Assembly: GCF_000423365.1 (NCBI RefSeq)
Contig: NZ_AUHV01000003.1
Location: 62,001 to 126,000, forward strand
Length of the DNA stretch: 64,000 nucleotides
Direction of reading: 5' to 3'
Origin: Maritalea myrionectae DSM 19524
GTDB lineage: Bacteria > Pseudomonadota > Alphaproteobacteria > Rhizobiales > Devosiaceae
Positions 1-8,806 of this stretch are shown here, one piece after another (the stretch's first letter is position 1; each line of letters starts with the position of its first letter). The position numbers and the translations under genes were made by a program. Under the pieces are notes generated by a model, which saw nothing but the letters and a program-made list of their open reading frames with translations, ran no database searches and was not told where the DNA came from.

Positions 1-285
1 GAAATGGCCATGAAGGGCAAAATCGGCGCGCAGCTTGAGCTTTCAAATGATCTGGGTGAATTGTTCGGTGAAGATCAAGCCCGCTATATCGTGACGGTAA
101 AATCTGATAATCTTGAGTCGGTTCTGGCCGCTGCCAAGGCACAAAATGTGCCGGTGACCCAATTGGGCACCGTAGGTGGCGATAAGCTGGAAGCAAAAGA
201 TATATTTGCCGTATCGGTGGCGGAACTTAGTGATTTCCATGAAAGCTGGTTCCCAGACTATATGGCAGCAGAAGCGGCGCAATAG
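1..285 (+). CDS. purL: phosphoribosylformylglycinamidine synthase subunit PurL, C-terminal fragment
   Basis: This is the last 94 codons of a gene that begins upstream of the window. The product fits the C-terminal AIR-synthase-related domain of PurL: a Gly-rich turn (TVGGDKLEA), then a final segment around FHESWFPDYM. PurL makes formylglycinamidine ribonucleotide amidine in purine synthesis, using ammonia delivered by PurQ. The order purL-bolA-grxD that follows is common in alphaproteobacteria and supports the call. No start codon can be given because the 5' end is cut off by the window edge. Confidence 0.85.
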   Translation, partial: EMAMKGKIGAQLELSNDLGELFGEDQARYIVTVKSDNLESVLAAAKAQNVPVTQLGTVGGDKLEAKDIFAVSVAELSDFHESWFPDYMAAEAAQ

Positions 286-309
286 CCGCCTGATTGGAGA
301 TTGTTGTTT

Positions 310-540
310 ATGTCTATTGGTACCGCTGAAATCGAACGTTTGATCACTGAAGCCATTCCAGGCGCAGAAGTGAATGCGGATACAGATGACGGCCATCACT
401 ATACCGCTATTGTTGTGGCAGAAGCCTTCCGCGGCAAATCCCGCGTGCAACAGCACCAAATGGTCAATGCAGCACTAAAACAAGTGCTGGATAGCGGCGA
501 ACTTCACGCCCTTGCCTTGAAAACAAACGCACCGGAATAG
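310..540 (+). CDS. bolA: BolA family protein
   Basis: A 76-residue BolA-like protein, full length for the short BolA class. The conserved part runs from IERLITEAIPGAEV to the signature around RGKSRVQQHQMVNAAL. BolA proteins bind [2Fe-2S] clusters together with monothiol glutaredoxins, and a CGFS glutaredoxin gene lies 1.6 kb downstream in the same direction. The ATG at 310 is preferred over the in-frame TTG codons at 301 and 304 because GGAGA at 296-300 sits 9 nt before it. It follows purL by 24 nt and is probably co-transcribed. Confidence 0.88.
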   Translation: MSIGTAEIERLITEAIPGAEVNADTDDGHHYTAIVVAEAFRGKSRVQQHQMVNAALKQVLDSGELHALALKTNAPE

Positions 541-545
541 TTCCG

Positions 546-1175
546 GTGCGGTCCATTCTTTTCGATGTGGATGGCGTGGTCATCCACTCCCTGTTTCACC
601 AAGACCCCGCGCGTCAACGGGTGTGGAGCCAGCACATTGAAATGGATTTCGGCATCAGCCGTGATTCATTCAATGAATTTTTCCGGCTGAATTACGCTGA
701 AATTGTTACCGGCAAAACCTCCATCGTCACCGCAATGGATGCCTTCTTGCCGACCATCAATGCAGGCCACATCAACAGCCTTGATCTGCTTGAATATTGG
801 TTCAAAAACGACACCCCGGTGAACCGTCAGCTCCTCGACGGCATCAAACAACTCAAGCAAAAAGCCGACGTCAAACTCTACCTCGCCACTAATCAGGAGC
901 ACCTCCGCGCTTTCTATTTGTGGCACGATCTCAAACTCGGGCACATCTTTGACGATATGTTCTACGCCGCCCGCCTCGGCGTCGCAAAACCCGATCCGGC
1001 CTTTTTCAAAAAGGTAGATCAACTGCTTGGCCCGCAAACCGAAAAACCATTATTTTTTGACGACGGGCAAAAAAACGTAGATGCTGGGGTAGCGCAAAAT
1101 TGGGATGCCGCCCTTTTTGTGTCGGAAGATGACTTTTTCAATCACCCGTGGGTGAAAGACCAGTTGATTGTATGA
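546..1175 (+). CDS. HAD family hydrolase (HAD-IA like)
   Basis: A 209-residue haloacid-dehalogenase-superfamily phosphatase-like protein. The four HAD motifs are visible: FDVDGVV with nucleophile Asp7 and acid/base Asp9, LATNQ (motif II), GVAKPDPAFF with the motif III lysine, and LFFDDGQKNV (motif IV, Mg2+ binding). An alpha-helical cap lies between motifs I and II. The substrate cannot be read from sequence. The GTG at 546 places motif I at residues 6-11, as usual, and the gene starts 5 nt after bolA. The stop overlaps the next start (ATGA). Confidence 0.8.
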   Translation: MRSILFDVDGVVIHSLFHQDPARQRVWSQHIEMDFGISRDSFNEFFRLNYAEIVTGKTSIVTAMDAFLPTINAGHINSLDLLEYWFKNDTPVNRQLLDGIKQLKQKADVKLYLATNQEHLRAFYLWHDLKLGHIFDDMFYAARLGVAKPDPAFFKKVDQLLGPQTEKPLFFDDGQKNVDAGVAQNWDAALFVSEDDFFNHPWVKDQLIV

Positions 1176-2032
1176 AATACAAAATCGTCCCTATTGGCGA
1201 AAATCATTGGGCCCAACTACCCGAAATTCACCGGGCCGCTATTTTTGCTGTGAAGGACGATTATTACGACCAAAAAGCCCTAGAAAGCTGGGCGCACGGC
1301 CTCAAGCCTGAAGGCTACAAACATTCAGCAGACGATGGCGAAATCTTCAATATCGCAATAGATGAAAATGAAGTGCCTGTGGGGTTTTGTGGCTATCGCG
1401 GCTACGAAATTATGGCGCTGTTCGTCCACCCCGCGCATCAAAACAAAGGCGTTGGCACAGCGTTGATCAACAAGGCGCTTGAGGAGATTTTGAAGGGGCG
1501 GCCTGAAAAAATCACCCTCACCTCCAGTCATCCCGCATTGAGCTTCTTTCAAAATGAAGGCTTTCACGTCGTCAAAGAGCGTGAAGAGATCACACGTGGC
1601 GGGGTCTTTATTCCCGTTTATGATATGGAAGCCCTGCTCCAACGTCCGCCCCATGAGGGGCACGAGCTCGAATTGATGCTGGCAGGGGCAAAAAAACTCT
1701 CCTATTTCGCCGACAATGATCCCGAAGAAACTTTTCGCCCCTATGTTTTGAGCGGCCGGATCAAGCGGTATGTGTGGCAAGCACATACGGATCATTTGGA
1801 GAAGAGGATGCGTGAAAGCGGGCAAATCGACATTGTGCCGGTCACGCCAATTATCTATTATTTGCCCCACGCCGAGACAGAGAAAGATCGCTTGGTTGAG
1901 CTGCTCACAAAGCATCAAATCTATGGCGAACATGATGTGAAAGACGAGCGCGAGATGGGCGAGCTTCTGGACTATCCGCCCTATGCCGTTAAGGCCTTTA
2001 TGGAGCGAATGCGCGCCCTGCGACAAAATTGA
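1172..2032 (+). CDS. GNAT family N-acetyltransferase with unrecognised C-terminal domain
   Basis: A 286-residue protein. Residues ~1-150 form a GNAT fold: the acetyl-CoA loop is the segment ALFVHPAHQNKGVGTALI, followed by a beta strand ending in SHPALSFFQNEGF. Residues ~160-286 are not part of the GNAT fold and I do not recognise them; they are charged and contain HELELMLAGAKKLSYFADN and a Pro/Tyr-rich PVTPIIYYLPH. The ATG at 1172 overlaps the HAD stop, so translation is probably coupled. The acceptor substrate is unknown. Confidence 0.7.
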   Translation: MKYKIVPIGENHWAQLPEIHRAAIFAVKDDYYDQKALESWAHGLKPEGYKHSADDGEIFNIAIDENEVPVGFCGYRGYEIMALFVHPAHQNKGVGTALINKALEEILKGRPEKITLTSSHPALSFFQNEGFHVVKEREEITRGGVFIPVYDMEALLQRPPHEGHELELMLAGAKKLSYFADNDPEETFRPYVLSGRIKRYVWQAHTDHLEKRMRESGQIDIVPVTPIIYYLPHAETEKDRLVELLTKHQIYGEHDVKDEREMGELLDYPPYAVKAFMERMRALRQN

Positions 2033-2129
2033 TGAGACTGATCCTCGACATTTAATCCTGTCTGTCCTATTTAGGCACAGAACTGGTCACCTTGTCGGGC
2101 CTTAACCCCGAATGTAAAGGAAACAAAAA

Positions 2130-2465
2130 ATGAGCGACATCAACGCATTTATCGACACCCAAATCAAAAACAATGACGTGTTCTTGTTTATGAAAGGCAC
2201 GCCTGACTTTCCTCAGTGCGGTTTTTCTGGCCAAGTTGCGCAAATTTTGAACTATTTGGAAGTTGAATATGCCAGCGCCAACGTGCTGGAAAGCGACGAA
2301 TTGCGCGAAGGAATCAAGCAATTCTCAAATTGGCCAACCATTCCGCAGCTTTATGTAAAAGGCGAGTTTGTTGGCGGTTGCGACATTATTCGTGAAATGG
2401 CGCAAGAGGGCGAATTGCAGCAGCTTTTGGCCGACAAAGGCATCAAAGCCAAACAGGCCAGCTAA
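2130..2465 (+). CDS. grxD: monothiol glutaredoxin, Grx4 family
   Basis: A 111-residue CGFS-type glutaredoxin. The active-site CGFS motif starts at Cys30 (FPQCGFS), and WPTIPQLYVKGEFVGGCDI carries the cis-proline and glutathione-binding segments. Grx4 proteins carry and transfer [2Fe-2S] clusters and pair with BolA, whose gene is just upstream. A ribosome site (AAAGGAAAC) precedes ATG 2130. The stop shares one base with the next gene. Confidence 0.93.
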   Translation: MSDINAFIDTQIKNNDVFLFMKGTPDFPQCGFSGQVAQILNYLEVEYASANVLESDELREGIKQFSNWPTIPQLYVKGEFVGGCDIIREMAQEGELQQLLADKGIKAKQAS

Positions 2466-2926
2466 TGACCCGTATTTGGAATGTCTATCTTTCGGGCGAA
2501 ATCCACACCGATTGGCGTGCGGAAATCCAAAAAGGCTGCGAATCTGCGGGCCTGCCCGTCGAGTTTTCCGCCCCGGTAACGGATCACGGTGCTTCGGATG
2601 ATTGTGGCGTCGCCATTATGGGCGAAGAGCCAAACAAGTTCTGGCACGACCATAAAGGCGCCAAGCTCAACGCCATCCGCACGCGCTCACTTTTGGGCGA
2701 AGCAGACATTGTCGTTGTGCGCTTCGGCGACAAATATAAGCAATGGAACGCTGCGTTCGACGCTGGCTATGCGGCCGCACTCGGCTTGCCGTTGATCGTG
2801 ATGCATGGTGACGAGCACCAGCACGCGCTCAAAGAAGTCGACGCTGCGGCACTTGCCGTGATCGATACACCCGCTCAAGTGGTGCAAATTCTCGATTACG
2901 TCATTAATGGCAAATTGCCCGCTTAA
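2465..2926 (+). CDS. ytoQ: YtoQ family protein
   Basis: A 153-residue protein of the YtoQ family, full length. The N-terminus WNVYLSGEIHTDWR and the middle segment AIRTRSLLGEADIVVVRFGDKYKQWNAAFDAGYAAALG are diagnostic and resemble nucleoside deoxyribosyltransferase-like folds. The biochemical role is not established in the family. It is the last gene of the purL-bolA-grxD run; its ATG overlaps the grxD stop by one base, and a hairpin terminator follows 8 nt after its stop. Confidence 0.8.
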   Translation: MTRIWNVYLSGEIHTDWRAEIQKGCESAGLPVEFSAPVTDHGASDDCGVAIMGEEPNKFWHDHKGAKLNAIRTRSLLGEADIVVVRFGDKYKQWNAAFDAGYAAALGLPLIVMHGDEHQHALKEVDAAALAVIDTPAQVVQILDYVINGKLPA

Positions 2927-2934
2927 AGAATCTT

Positions 2935-2964
2935 AGCCCTGACGGCAATTGTGCTGTCAGGGCT
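2935..2964 (+). terminator. hairpin after ytoQ
   Basis: Long perfect stem-loop: arms 2935-2947 and 2952-2964 (AGCCCTGAC outer part, one G-T pair near the loop) around the 4-nt loop ATTG. There is no T-run on the right side, so it may act as a processing or pause structure rather than a classical intrinsic terminator. Confidence 0.5.
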
Positions 2965-2966
2965 TG

Positions 2967-2984
2967 CCAATTGGTCAAACCTAT
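2967..2984 (+). promoter_or_regulatory. shared 18-bp upstream element, copy 1
   Basis: CCAATTGGTCAAACCTAT lies 38 nt upstream of the first Bcr/CflA exporter gene and is repeated without change at 5215-5232 before the second one. It contains the palindrome CCAATTGG. Possible operator or a remnant of duplication. Confidence 0.35.
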
Positions 2985-3021
2985 CGCATCAATAAAGCAG
3001 TTCATTTATTTGCGATGTTTG

Positions 3022-4257
3022 ATGCGTTTAAAACTCAATCCAAATACCAATTATATCGAGTTTGTGCTGCTGGCCGCCACATTGATGGCGCTCAACGCCG
3101 TGGCCATCGACATCATGTTGCCCGCCTTGCCCGAAATCGCAACCTCGCTGGGTGCCATTGGCGACAATCAGCAACAATTGGTCATCACCTATTATCTGAT
3201 CGGCTTTGGCATTAGCCAATTGTTTTATGGCCCCCTGTCAGACGCGATTGGTCGCCGCAACACCGCCTTTATTGGCATTCTCATCTTCTTCGTCCCCGTC
3301 GCCCTTGCCTCCTTTGTCAGCGACTATAATTCGCTTTTGGCGCTGCGGCTAATTCAAGGGCTCGGCGCGGGGGCTTCCCGCGTGATCGCTTTTGCCGTCG
3401 TCCGCGATGTGTTTGAAGGTAAAAAACTGGCAAAAACAATGTCCCTGATCGTCATGGTCTTTATGTCCATGCCCATCGTTGCCCCCAGCTTGGGCCAATT
3501 GCTGATCTTGTTTTTTCCATGGCAAAGCGTTTTCGCCTTTATGGCGATCATGGCCGTGGTGACGCTGCTTTGGGTGTTTTTGCGCCTGCCAGAAACGCTT
3601 TCAATTGAAAACACGCGCGCCTTTCGGCCCAAAATTATCTATGAGGGGTTCCGCATTGTTTTCACCACCCCCTCTTCGCTTTTATTTGGCATGGCCCATG
3701 CTTTGTTGCTTGGCGCCATTATCGGCTTTTTGGGCACATCACCGCAGATCTATTTAGAGATTTACGACCTTGGCCCAATCTATCCGTTGATGATTGCCCT
3801 CACCGCCACAAATATCGGCATCGCATCTTTGATCAATTCAAGGCTGCTCGATCACTTTGAAATCCATAAAGTTGCCCTTGCCGCCAGCGCCGCTTTTGCC
3901 ACACTGGGCGCCATATGGCTCGGTTTTTCACTGACCATGGGTGTTTTGCCGCTGTGGCTGCTGGTTTTGCTGCACCAACCGATCAATTTCTGTTTCGGCC
4001 TCGCAGGGATCAATCAAAACACCATGGCGATGATTCCGATGAAACGGGTTGCGGGAACCGCAGCGTCAGTACTGGGTTTTATTTCCAGCGCCGGCGGCGC
4101 AGTCGTGGGCGCCATTATCGGCAGCTTTTACAATGACACTGTGGCGCCAATTGCAGCAGGTTTTATGGTCGTCGGCGTGCTTGCCTGCATTTCCAGCATG
4201 TTGGGTACGCGCATACAGCCCGCTACGCCCCAACCCACCAACGTGCCAGTAAAATAA
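3022..4257 (+). CDS. MFS multidrug exporter, Bcr/CflA type (paralogue 1)
   Basis: A 411-residue membrane transporter of the drug:H+ antiporter class (DHA1, Bcr/CflA-like) with about 12 hydrophobic segments. Motif A reads YGPLSDAIGRRNT, and motif C-like glycines occur in RLIQGLGAGASRV. Start 3022 is preferred over an upstream GTG or TTG because it makes the N-terminus (MRLKLNPNTNYIEF) match that of the paralogue at 5336. The two proteins are closely similar throughout and flank an inverted AEC permease gene. The 3' end overlaps that convergent gene by 35 nt. Substrate unknown. Confidence 0.82.
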   Translation: MRLKLNPNTNYIEFVLLAATLMALNAVAIDIMLPALPEIATSLGAIGDNQQQLVITYYLIGFGISQLFYGPLSDAIGRRNTAFIGILIFFVPVALASFVSDYNSLLALRLIQGLGAGASRVIAFAVVRDVFEGKKLAKTMSLIVMVFMSMPIVAPSLGQLLILFFPWQSVFAFMAIMAVVTLLWVFLRLPETLSIENTRAFRPKIIYEGFRIVFTTPSSLLFGMAHALLLGAIIGFLGTSPQIYLEIYDLGPIYPLMIALTATNIGIASLINSRLLDHFEIHKVALAASAAFATLGAIWLGFSLTMGVLPLWLLVLLHQPINFCFGLAGINQNTMAMIPMKRVAGTAASVLGFISSAGGAVVGAIIGSFYNDTVAPIAAGFMVVGVLACISSMLGTRIQPATPQPTNVPVK

Positions 4258-5164
4258 TCAAGGGCAGCGTGAAAAATGACGCGGCCGTTTGCACGGTGGC
4301 GATTGACGCATAAAGCTCAGCATCGCCGCCCATTTTTTTGGCCAACACATAACCATTCATCGCCGTCGGCACCCCGGCACTGATCATCAAAATGATAAAC
4401 GCATCGCCCGTCACCCCAAACAGCACGGCAAAGCCAAACATGATCAACGGCACCAAAACCAGCTTGCCCACCAGTGCAACCCCAACAACGGGGCTCGGCT
4501 TCAACGCCGCACGCAGGCTCAAACCCGCGCCCAACGCCAGCAAGGAAATGCCCAATGCTGCACGCCCCAGCAAATCAAGAAACGTCAATATAGGGTCCCA
4601 CACTGGTATGCCCGCGAAATTGACCACCATGCCCACAACACAACCCAGCAGAATCGGATTGCGAGCAATTTGCTTCAACACGTTGAAATAGCTAAATTTA
4701 TGCTTGTCTGAAAAGATAGATAAAACGGTTACATTGACCAATTGCAGCACCGGCACCAGCACCACGAATGCCACAGCGATCACCGCCAATCCTGGCTCAC
4801 CAAAAAACTTCAGCACCAATGCCATCGCGATAAAACCGTGCCACCGGGTCACGGTTTGGAACAATGTTGAATATTGCGGACGACCAAGCCGCATGGTTTT
4901 GCGGAAAAAAGGGTAGAGCACGAGCATGAGGGCCGAGATTGTCAGGATCATGCCCAGCAACACATAGAAGATTTTATCGAACTCAATGGTGCGCAAATCG
5001 GTGTTGATCAGGGTGCTTGCCAGCAGCGACGGGAAAAGAATCCAAAAGCACAGCTCATCCACCACCTGCCATTTACTCGCCTCAACAAAATTGAACCGAC
5101 GCAGCAAAAAGCCCAACACGATAACCGCGAAAACAGGCAGAATACTTTCAAACACACCCAGCAT
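4223..5164 (-). CDS. AEC family transporter (auxin-efflux-carrier-like permease)
   Basis: A 313-residue protein with about ten membrane segments of the AEC family, whose members export or import small carboxylates. Family features are the N-terminal VFAVIVLGFLLRR segment and the C-terminal half with PTAMNGYVLAKKMGGD. AAGGAGT lies 5 nt before the ATG at 5164, which decides against the GTG two codons upstream that overlaps the ribosome site. It is convergent with exporter 1 and divergent from exporter 2. Confidence 0.82.
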   Translation of the reverse strand: MLGVFESILPVFAVIVLGFLLRRFNFVEASKWQVVDELCFWILFPSLLASTLINTDLRTIEFDKIFYVLLGMILTISALMLVLYPFFRKTMRLGRPQYSTLFQTVTRWHGFIAMALVLKFFGEPGLAVIAVAFVVLVPVLQLVNVTVLSIFSDKHKFSYFNVLKQIARNPILLGCVVGMVVNFAGIPVWDPILTFLDLLGRAALGISLLALGAGLSLRAALKPSPVVGVALVGKLVLVPLIMFGFAVLFGVTGDAFIILMISAGVPTAMNGYVLAKKMGGDAELYASIATVQTAASFFTLPLIILLARWWVGA

Positions 5165-5214
5165 AGGCACTCCTTGGTTGCTAGTGAACTATGCCGCTTT
5201 GATCGTCTGGTCAA

Positions 5215-5232
5215 CCAATTGGTCAAACCTAT
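5215..5232 (+). promoter_or_regulatory. shared 18-bp upstream element, copy 2
   Basis: Exact repeat of the 18 bp at 2967-2984, here in the divergent region between the AEC permease (start 5164) and exporter 2 (start 5336). It could serve either gene. Confidence 0.35.
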
Positions 5233-5335
5233 TGCGCTTTTTTGTCACTGGTGGCATGATTAAATCTAATTCCCTAAATCAGCTTCGCGAATCCTCCCAA
5301 CTCTTCGTTCGGCCAAACTCCTATTCAGGTGATCA

Positions 5336-6565
5336 ATGAAAATTGCAAAACTAAACCCTTCCATTAACCGGATTGAGTTTATCGGTCTGGCTGCGTTGAT
5401 TATGGCCCTTAACGCTCTGGCCATTGACGTGATGCTCCCCGCTTTGCCCATGATTGGCGAGGCGATGCAGGTTGAGGCCGAAAATCACCGCCAATTTATT
5501 GTCACTTTCTTTTTGATCGGCTTTGGCTTTTCTCAGCTTTTCTTTGGCCCCTTATGCGACGCCATCGGCCGCCGCGCCACGTTCCTTATCGGCGTGACCA
5601 TTTATATTGCTGCCGCGATTGGCGGTGCGATGACGACCGATCTAAACGCGATGCTGTTCATGCGCGTCATTCAAGGCCTGGGTGCGGGCGCATCCCGCGT
5701 TGTGGCACTTTCTATGGTCCGAGATTGCTTCGGCGGTCGTGCCATGGCCGAAGTCATGTCCTTGATCATGATGGTGTTTATGATCATGCCCGTGCTTGCC
5801 CCAACTTTCGGCCAGCTGATTATCCTCTTCGGCCCCTGGCAGTTCATCTATTTCGCCATGGCGTTGATTGCGATTTTTGCCGCGATTTGGACCATTTTGC
5901 GCCTGCCTGAAACCTTGGCGCCTGAAAACCGCCGTGCATTCCGTCCAAAAATCATCATTGAGGGATTTGCCATCGTTTTCTCAAACCGGATGGCACTTTC
6001 ATACGGGCTGGCCAATATGGTGGCGCTGGGCGCACTATTTGGGTTTTTGGCGCCCTCACAGCAAATTTACGGCGAACTATATGGGCTGGGGCCTTGGTTC
6101 CCAGCGGCATTTGCCGCCATCGCCACGGTCATGTCGATCGCCTCATTCACCAACTCGCGTATGGTGGGCCGCTTTGGCATGCGCAAGCTCTCACATAGCG
6201 CCCTGATCGGCTTTATTTCATTGAGCTTGCTCTGGTCGATACTTGCCTATCTCAATGCCCTGCCCCTATGGGCTTTTATGGCCATTCAAGCGCCCGTCAT
6301 GTTCCTGTTCGGCCTGATGGGCACCAATTTCAATTCGCTCTCCATGGAGCCATTGGGCCGCGTGGCTGGCACAGCCGCCTCCGTGTTCGGCTTCATGCAA
6401 ACGGTAGGCGGCGCCTTGCTCGGCACATTTATCGGCCAGGCCTACAATGGCTCGGTACTGCCAATCGCGTTGGGCTATGTCATTTTGGGCAGCATAAGCA
6501 TGTGCTTCGTTCTTGTTGCCGAAAAGGGAAAATTGTTCAAACCGCAATTTGATCCAATCACCTGA
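5336..6565 (+). CDS. MFS multidrug exporter, Bcr/CflA type (paralogue 2)
   Basis: A 409-residue twelve-helix exporter, clearly paralogous to the gene at 3022: both share an N-terminal LNPxxNxIEF motif, MALNA(L/V)AIDxMLPALP, FGPL(C/S)DAIGRR (motif A) and VIQGLGAGASRVxA. The ATG at 5336 aligns with the start of paralogue 1. It lies 170 nt from the divergent AEC permease. Family members expel bicyclomycin, chloramphenicol or similar small molecules; the substrate here cannot be told. Confidence 0.82.
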   Translation: MKIAKLNPSINRIEFIGLAALIMALNALAIDVMLPALPMIGEAMQVEAENHRQFIVTFFLIGFGFSQLFFGPLCDAIGRRATFLIGVTIYIAAAIGGAMTTDLNAMLFMRVIQGLGAGASRVVALSMVRDCFGGRAMAEVMSLIMMVFMIMPVLAPTFGQLIILFGPWQFIYFAMALIAIFAAIWTILRLPETLAPENRRAFRPKIIIEGFAIVFSNRMALSYGLANMVALGALFGFLAPSQQIYGELYGLGPWFPAAFAAIATVMSIASFTNSRMVGRFGMRKLSHSALIGFISLSLLWSILAYLNALPLWAFMAIQAPVMFLFGLMGTNFNSLSMEPLGRVAGTAASVFGFMQTVGGALLGTFIGQAYNGSVLPIALGYVILGSISMCFVLVAEKGKLFKPQFDPIT

Positions 6566-6674
6566 ACCTCGCCATCGATAAAATCCAAACATAGATTTGG
6601 GCGATCAAAAATTGTGATTTGCCCATTTCAATGCATCAAGGCAAATTATCGGCATTAATCTTGCGAGCACGAAT

Positions 6675-7916
6675 ATGAGCACAACAAACCTCACCACCCC
6701 CCTCGGCGCGATCCGTACGCCGCTTAGTTTTATCATCATTGCAGGCTGCTTGATCGCGATGATGTCGTTTGGCGTGCGTTCCACGGCAGGCTTGTTCACC
6801 TTGCCCCTCACCTCTGAGTTTGGCTGGTCGCGGGAAACCTGGGGGCTGGCTTTTGCCGTGCAAAACCTGATTTGGGGTTTGATCCAGCCCGTCGCAGGTG
6901 GCTTTGCGGATAAGCACGGCACCGCCAAAACCCTGATCATCGGTACAATAATCTATGCGTTGGGCGTATTGCTGCTGGCCTATGGCGGCACCGAACTGAC
7001 CCTATTCCTAGGCGCTGGCTTGTTGATGGGGCTTGGTATCGGCACAGCATCATTCGCCGTGGTCATGGCCGCATTTGGGCGCGCCGTACCGGCCGAAAAG
7101 CGCAGCTTTGTCTTCGGCATTGCCACAGCCGCCTCCTCCGCCGGTCAATTTGTATTCGCCCCCGTGGGCCAACAATTGATCAACGGCTTTGGCTGGCAAA
7201 ACGCCCTTTTGATTTTTGCCATCACCCTATTGGCCATCATCCCGCTATCGTTCTTCTTGCGCGGCAAAACTGAACATCAGGCAGATGATGGGCGCGACAT
7301 GCCGCTTTTCGAAACATTGCGCGAAGCCTTCAAGCATCGGTCTTATGTGCTGCTTGTGGCAGGCTTTTTCGTGTGCGGCTTCCATTTGGCCTTTGTCACC
7401 GTGCATATGCCGGCCTATTTGGTGCAATGCGGGCTAAGCCCCACCGTGGGCAGTTGGGCGCTGGCATTGATTGGTTTGTTCAACATTGTCGGATCACTCG
7501 GCGCGGGTTATCTCGCTGGGCGCCTGCCAAAGCAGTTCTTGCTGGCCAGCATCTATCTCAGCCGCGTTGTCATCACCGGTCTGTTCCTCTTGCTGCCCAT
7601 CACCGAGTGGACAACATATGTTTTTGCCGCCGTTACAGGCCTCTTGTGGCTGGCCACGGTGCCGCCTACAGCAGCCCTCGTCACTAATTTCTTCGGCCCG
7701 AAATATATGGGCATGCTATATGGGTTCGCCTTCCTGTCACACCAGATCGGCTCGTTTTTCGGCGTTTGGCTCGGCGGCGTCAGCTTTGATCTGACCGGCA
7801 ATTATGATTTGGTTTGGTATTTGGGCATGATGATTGGCTTGCTTTCCGCAGCGCTGCACCTGCCTATTCGCGAAAAGCGGGCGCCACACTTTGCGGTCAT
7901 CGCGCCAGGCGAATAA
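6675..7916 (+). CDS. MFS transporter (MCT/OFA-like)
   Basis: A 413-residue major facilitator with about twelve hydrophobic helices. The N-terminal SFGVRSTAGLFTLPLTSEFGWSRE segment and GGFADKHGTAKT (motif A) resemble the monocarboxylate/oxalate-formate branch, which has an activated substrate loop after helix 1. It is not closely related to the two Bcr/CflA exporters upstream. A predicted organic-anion substrate is inference only. It ends one base before the convergent ttcA stop. Confidence 0.75.
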   Translation: MSTTNLTTPLGAIRTPLSFIIIAGCLIAMMSFGVRSTAGLFTLPLTSEFGWSRETWGLAFAVQNLIWGLIQPVAGGFADKHGTAKTLIIGTIIYALGVLLLAYGGTELTLFLGAGLLMGLGIGTASFAVVMAAFGRAVPAEKRSFVFGIATAASSAGQFVFAPVGQQLINGFGWQNALLIFAITLLAIIPLSFFLRGKTEHQADDGRDMPLFETLREAFKHRSYVLLVAGFFVCGFHLAFVTVHMPAYLVQCGLSPTVGSWALALIGLFNIVGSLGAGYLAGRLPKQFLLASIYLSRVVITGLFLLLPITEWTTYVFAAVTGLLWLATVPPTAALVTNFFGPKYMGMLYGFAFLSHQIGSFFGVWLGGVSFDLTGNYDLVWYLGMMIGLLSAALHLPIREKRAPHFAVIAPGE

Positions 7917-8741
7917 TTATTGCGGATTGATTTGGCCAAAATCGAAGAGGTCCGCATCCAACAAATGGCTTGCATTCACATTTTGCAGGGCCGCAAACAT
8001 GCGGTCCTTGCGTCCCGGCGATTTCTTTTCCATGTCCGCCAGCATCTGCTTCATCATTTGCCGCTGCAGCCCATCCTGCGACCCGCAAAGGTCACACGGG
8101 ATGATCGGGAACTGCATACCGTCAGCAAATTTTTGCAGATCTGACTCCTCGCAAAGGGCAAGAGGCCGCAGCACCGCAAGGTCACCTTCATCATTTACCA
8201 GCTTGGGCGGCATGGTTGCCATTTTGCCGCCGAAAAACATGTTCAGCAAAAAGGTTTCCAACATATCGTCGCGATGGTGCCCTAAGAGCAACGCCGAACA
8301 CCCTTCCTCACGCGCAATGCGATAAAGATGGCCCCGGCGCAACCGGGAACATAAGGCACAATAAGTGTTTCCTTCCGGCACCTTGTCGGTGACGATGGAA
8401 TAGGTGTCGCGATATTCTATGCGATGCGCCACCCCTAAATCATTTAAATAGTTGGGCAATACGTCTTTTGGGAAATGCGGCTGCCCCTGATCAAGATTGC
8501 AAACGAGAATATCTTGCTCAATCACCCCGCGCATTTGCAACTCGAGCAACAGCGCCAAAAGGCCATAGGAATCCTTGCCTCCCGATAGCGCCACCAACCA
8601 ACGCCCGCGCACCTCATGCATATGATAGGTGTTGAGCGCAGTTTCTACCTGCCGCAGCAATCGCTTACGCAATTTGCCGAACTCCACAGATTTCGGCATA
8701 TCGGCAAATATTCGGGAAATTGGAGTTGTGGCTTGATCCAT
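7917..8741 (-). CDS. ttcA: tRNA 2-thiocytidine(32) synthetase TtcA
   Basis: A 274-residue PP-loop ATPase. SGGKDS (residues 53-58) is the ATP pyrophosphatase loop; cysteine pairs CALC (128-131) and CDLC (216-219) hold the [4Fe-4S] cluster and sulfur. [13 protein letters not shown] is also typical. TtcA adds sulfur to C32 of certain tRNAs. The frame stays open for 48 codons upstream, but homology starts only at the ATG at 8741; the extra codons are Arg/Glu-rich and not conserved in the family. Confidence 0.92.
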   Translation of the reverse strand: MDQATTPISRIFADMPKSVEFGKLRKRLLRQVETALNTYHMHEVRGRWLVALSGGKDSYGLLALLLELQMRGVIEQDILVCNLDQGQPHFPKDVLPNYLNDLGVAHRIEYRDTYSIVTDKVPEGNTYCALCSRLRRGHLYRIAREEGCSALLLGHHRDDMLETFLLNMFFGGKMATMPPKLVNDEGDLAVLRPLALCEESDLQKFADGMQFPIIPCDLCGSQDGLQRQMMKQMLADMEKKSPGRKDRMFAALQNVNASHLLDADLFDFGQINPQ

Positions 8742-8806
8742 GGGCTTTGCTCTAATTGTGACCTGCGCCACCCTTAGCCCCATTTTCACATAGAATAAAG
8801 GCGCAG

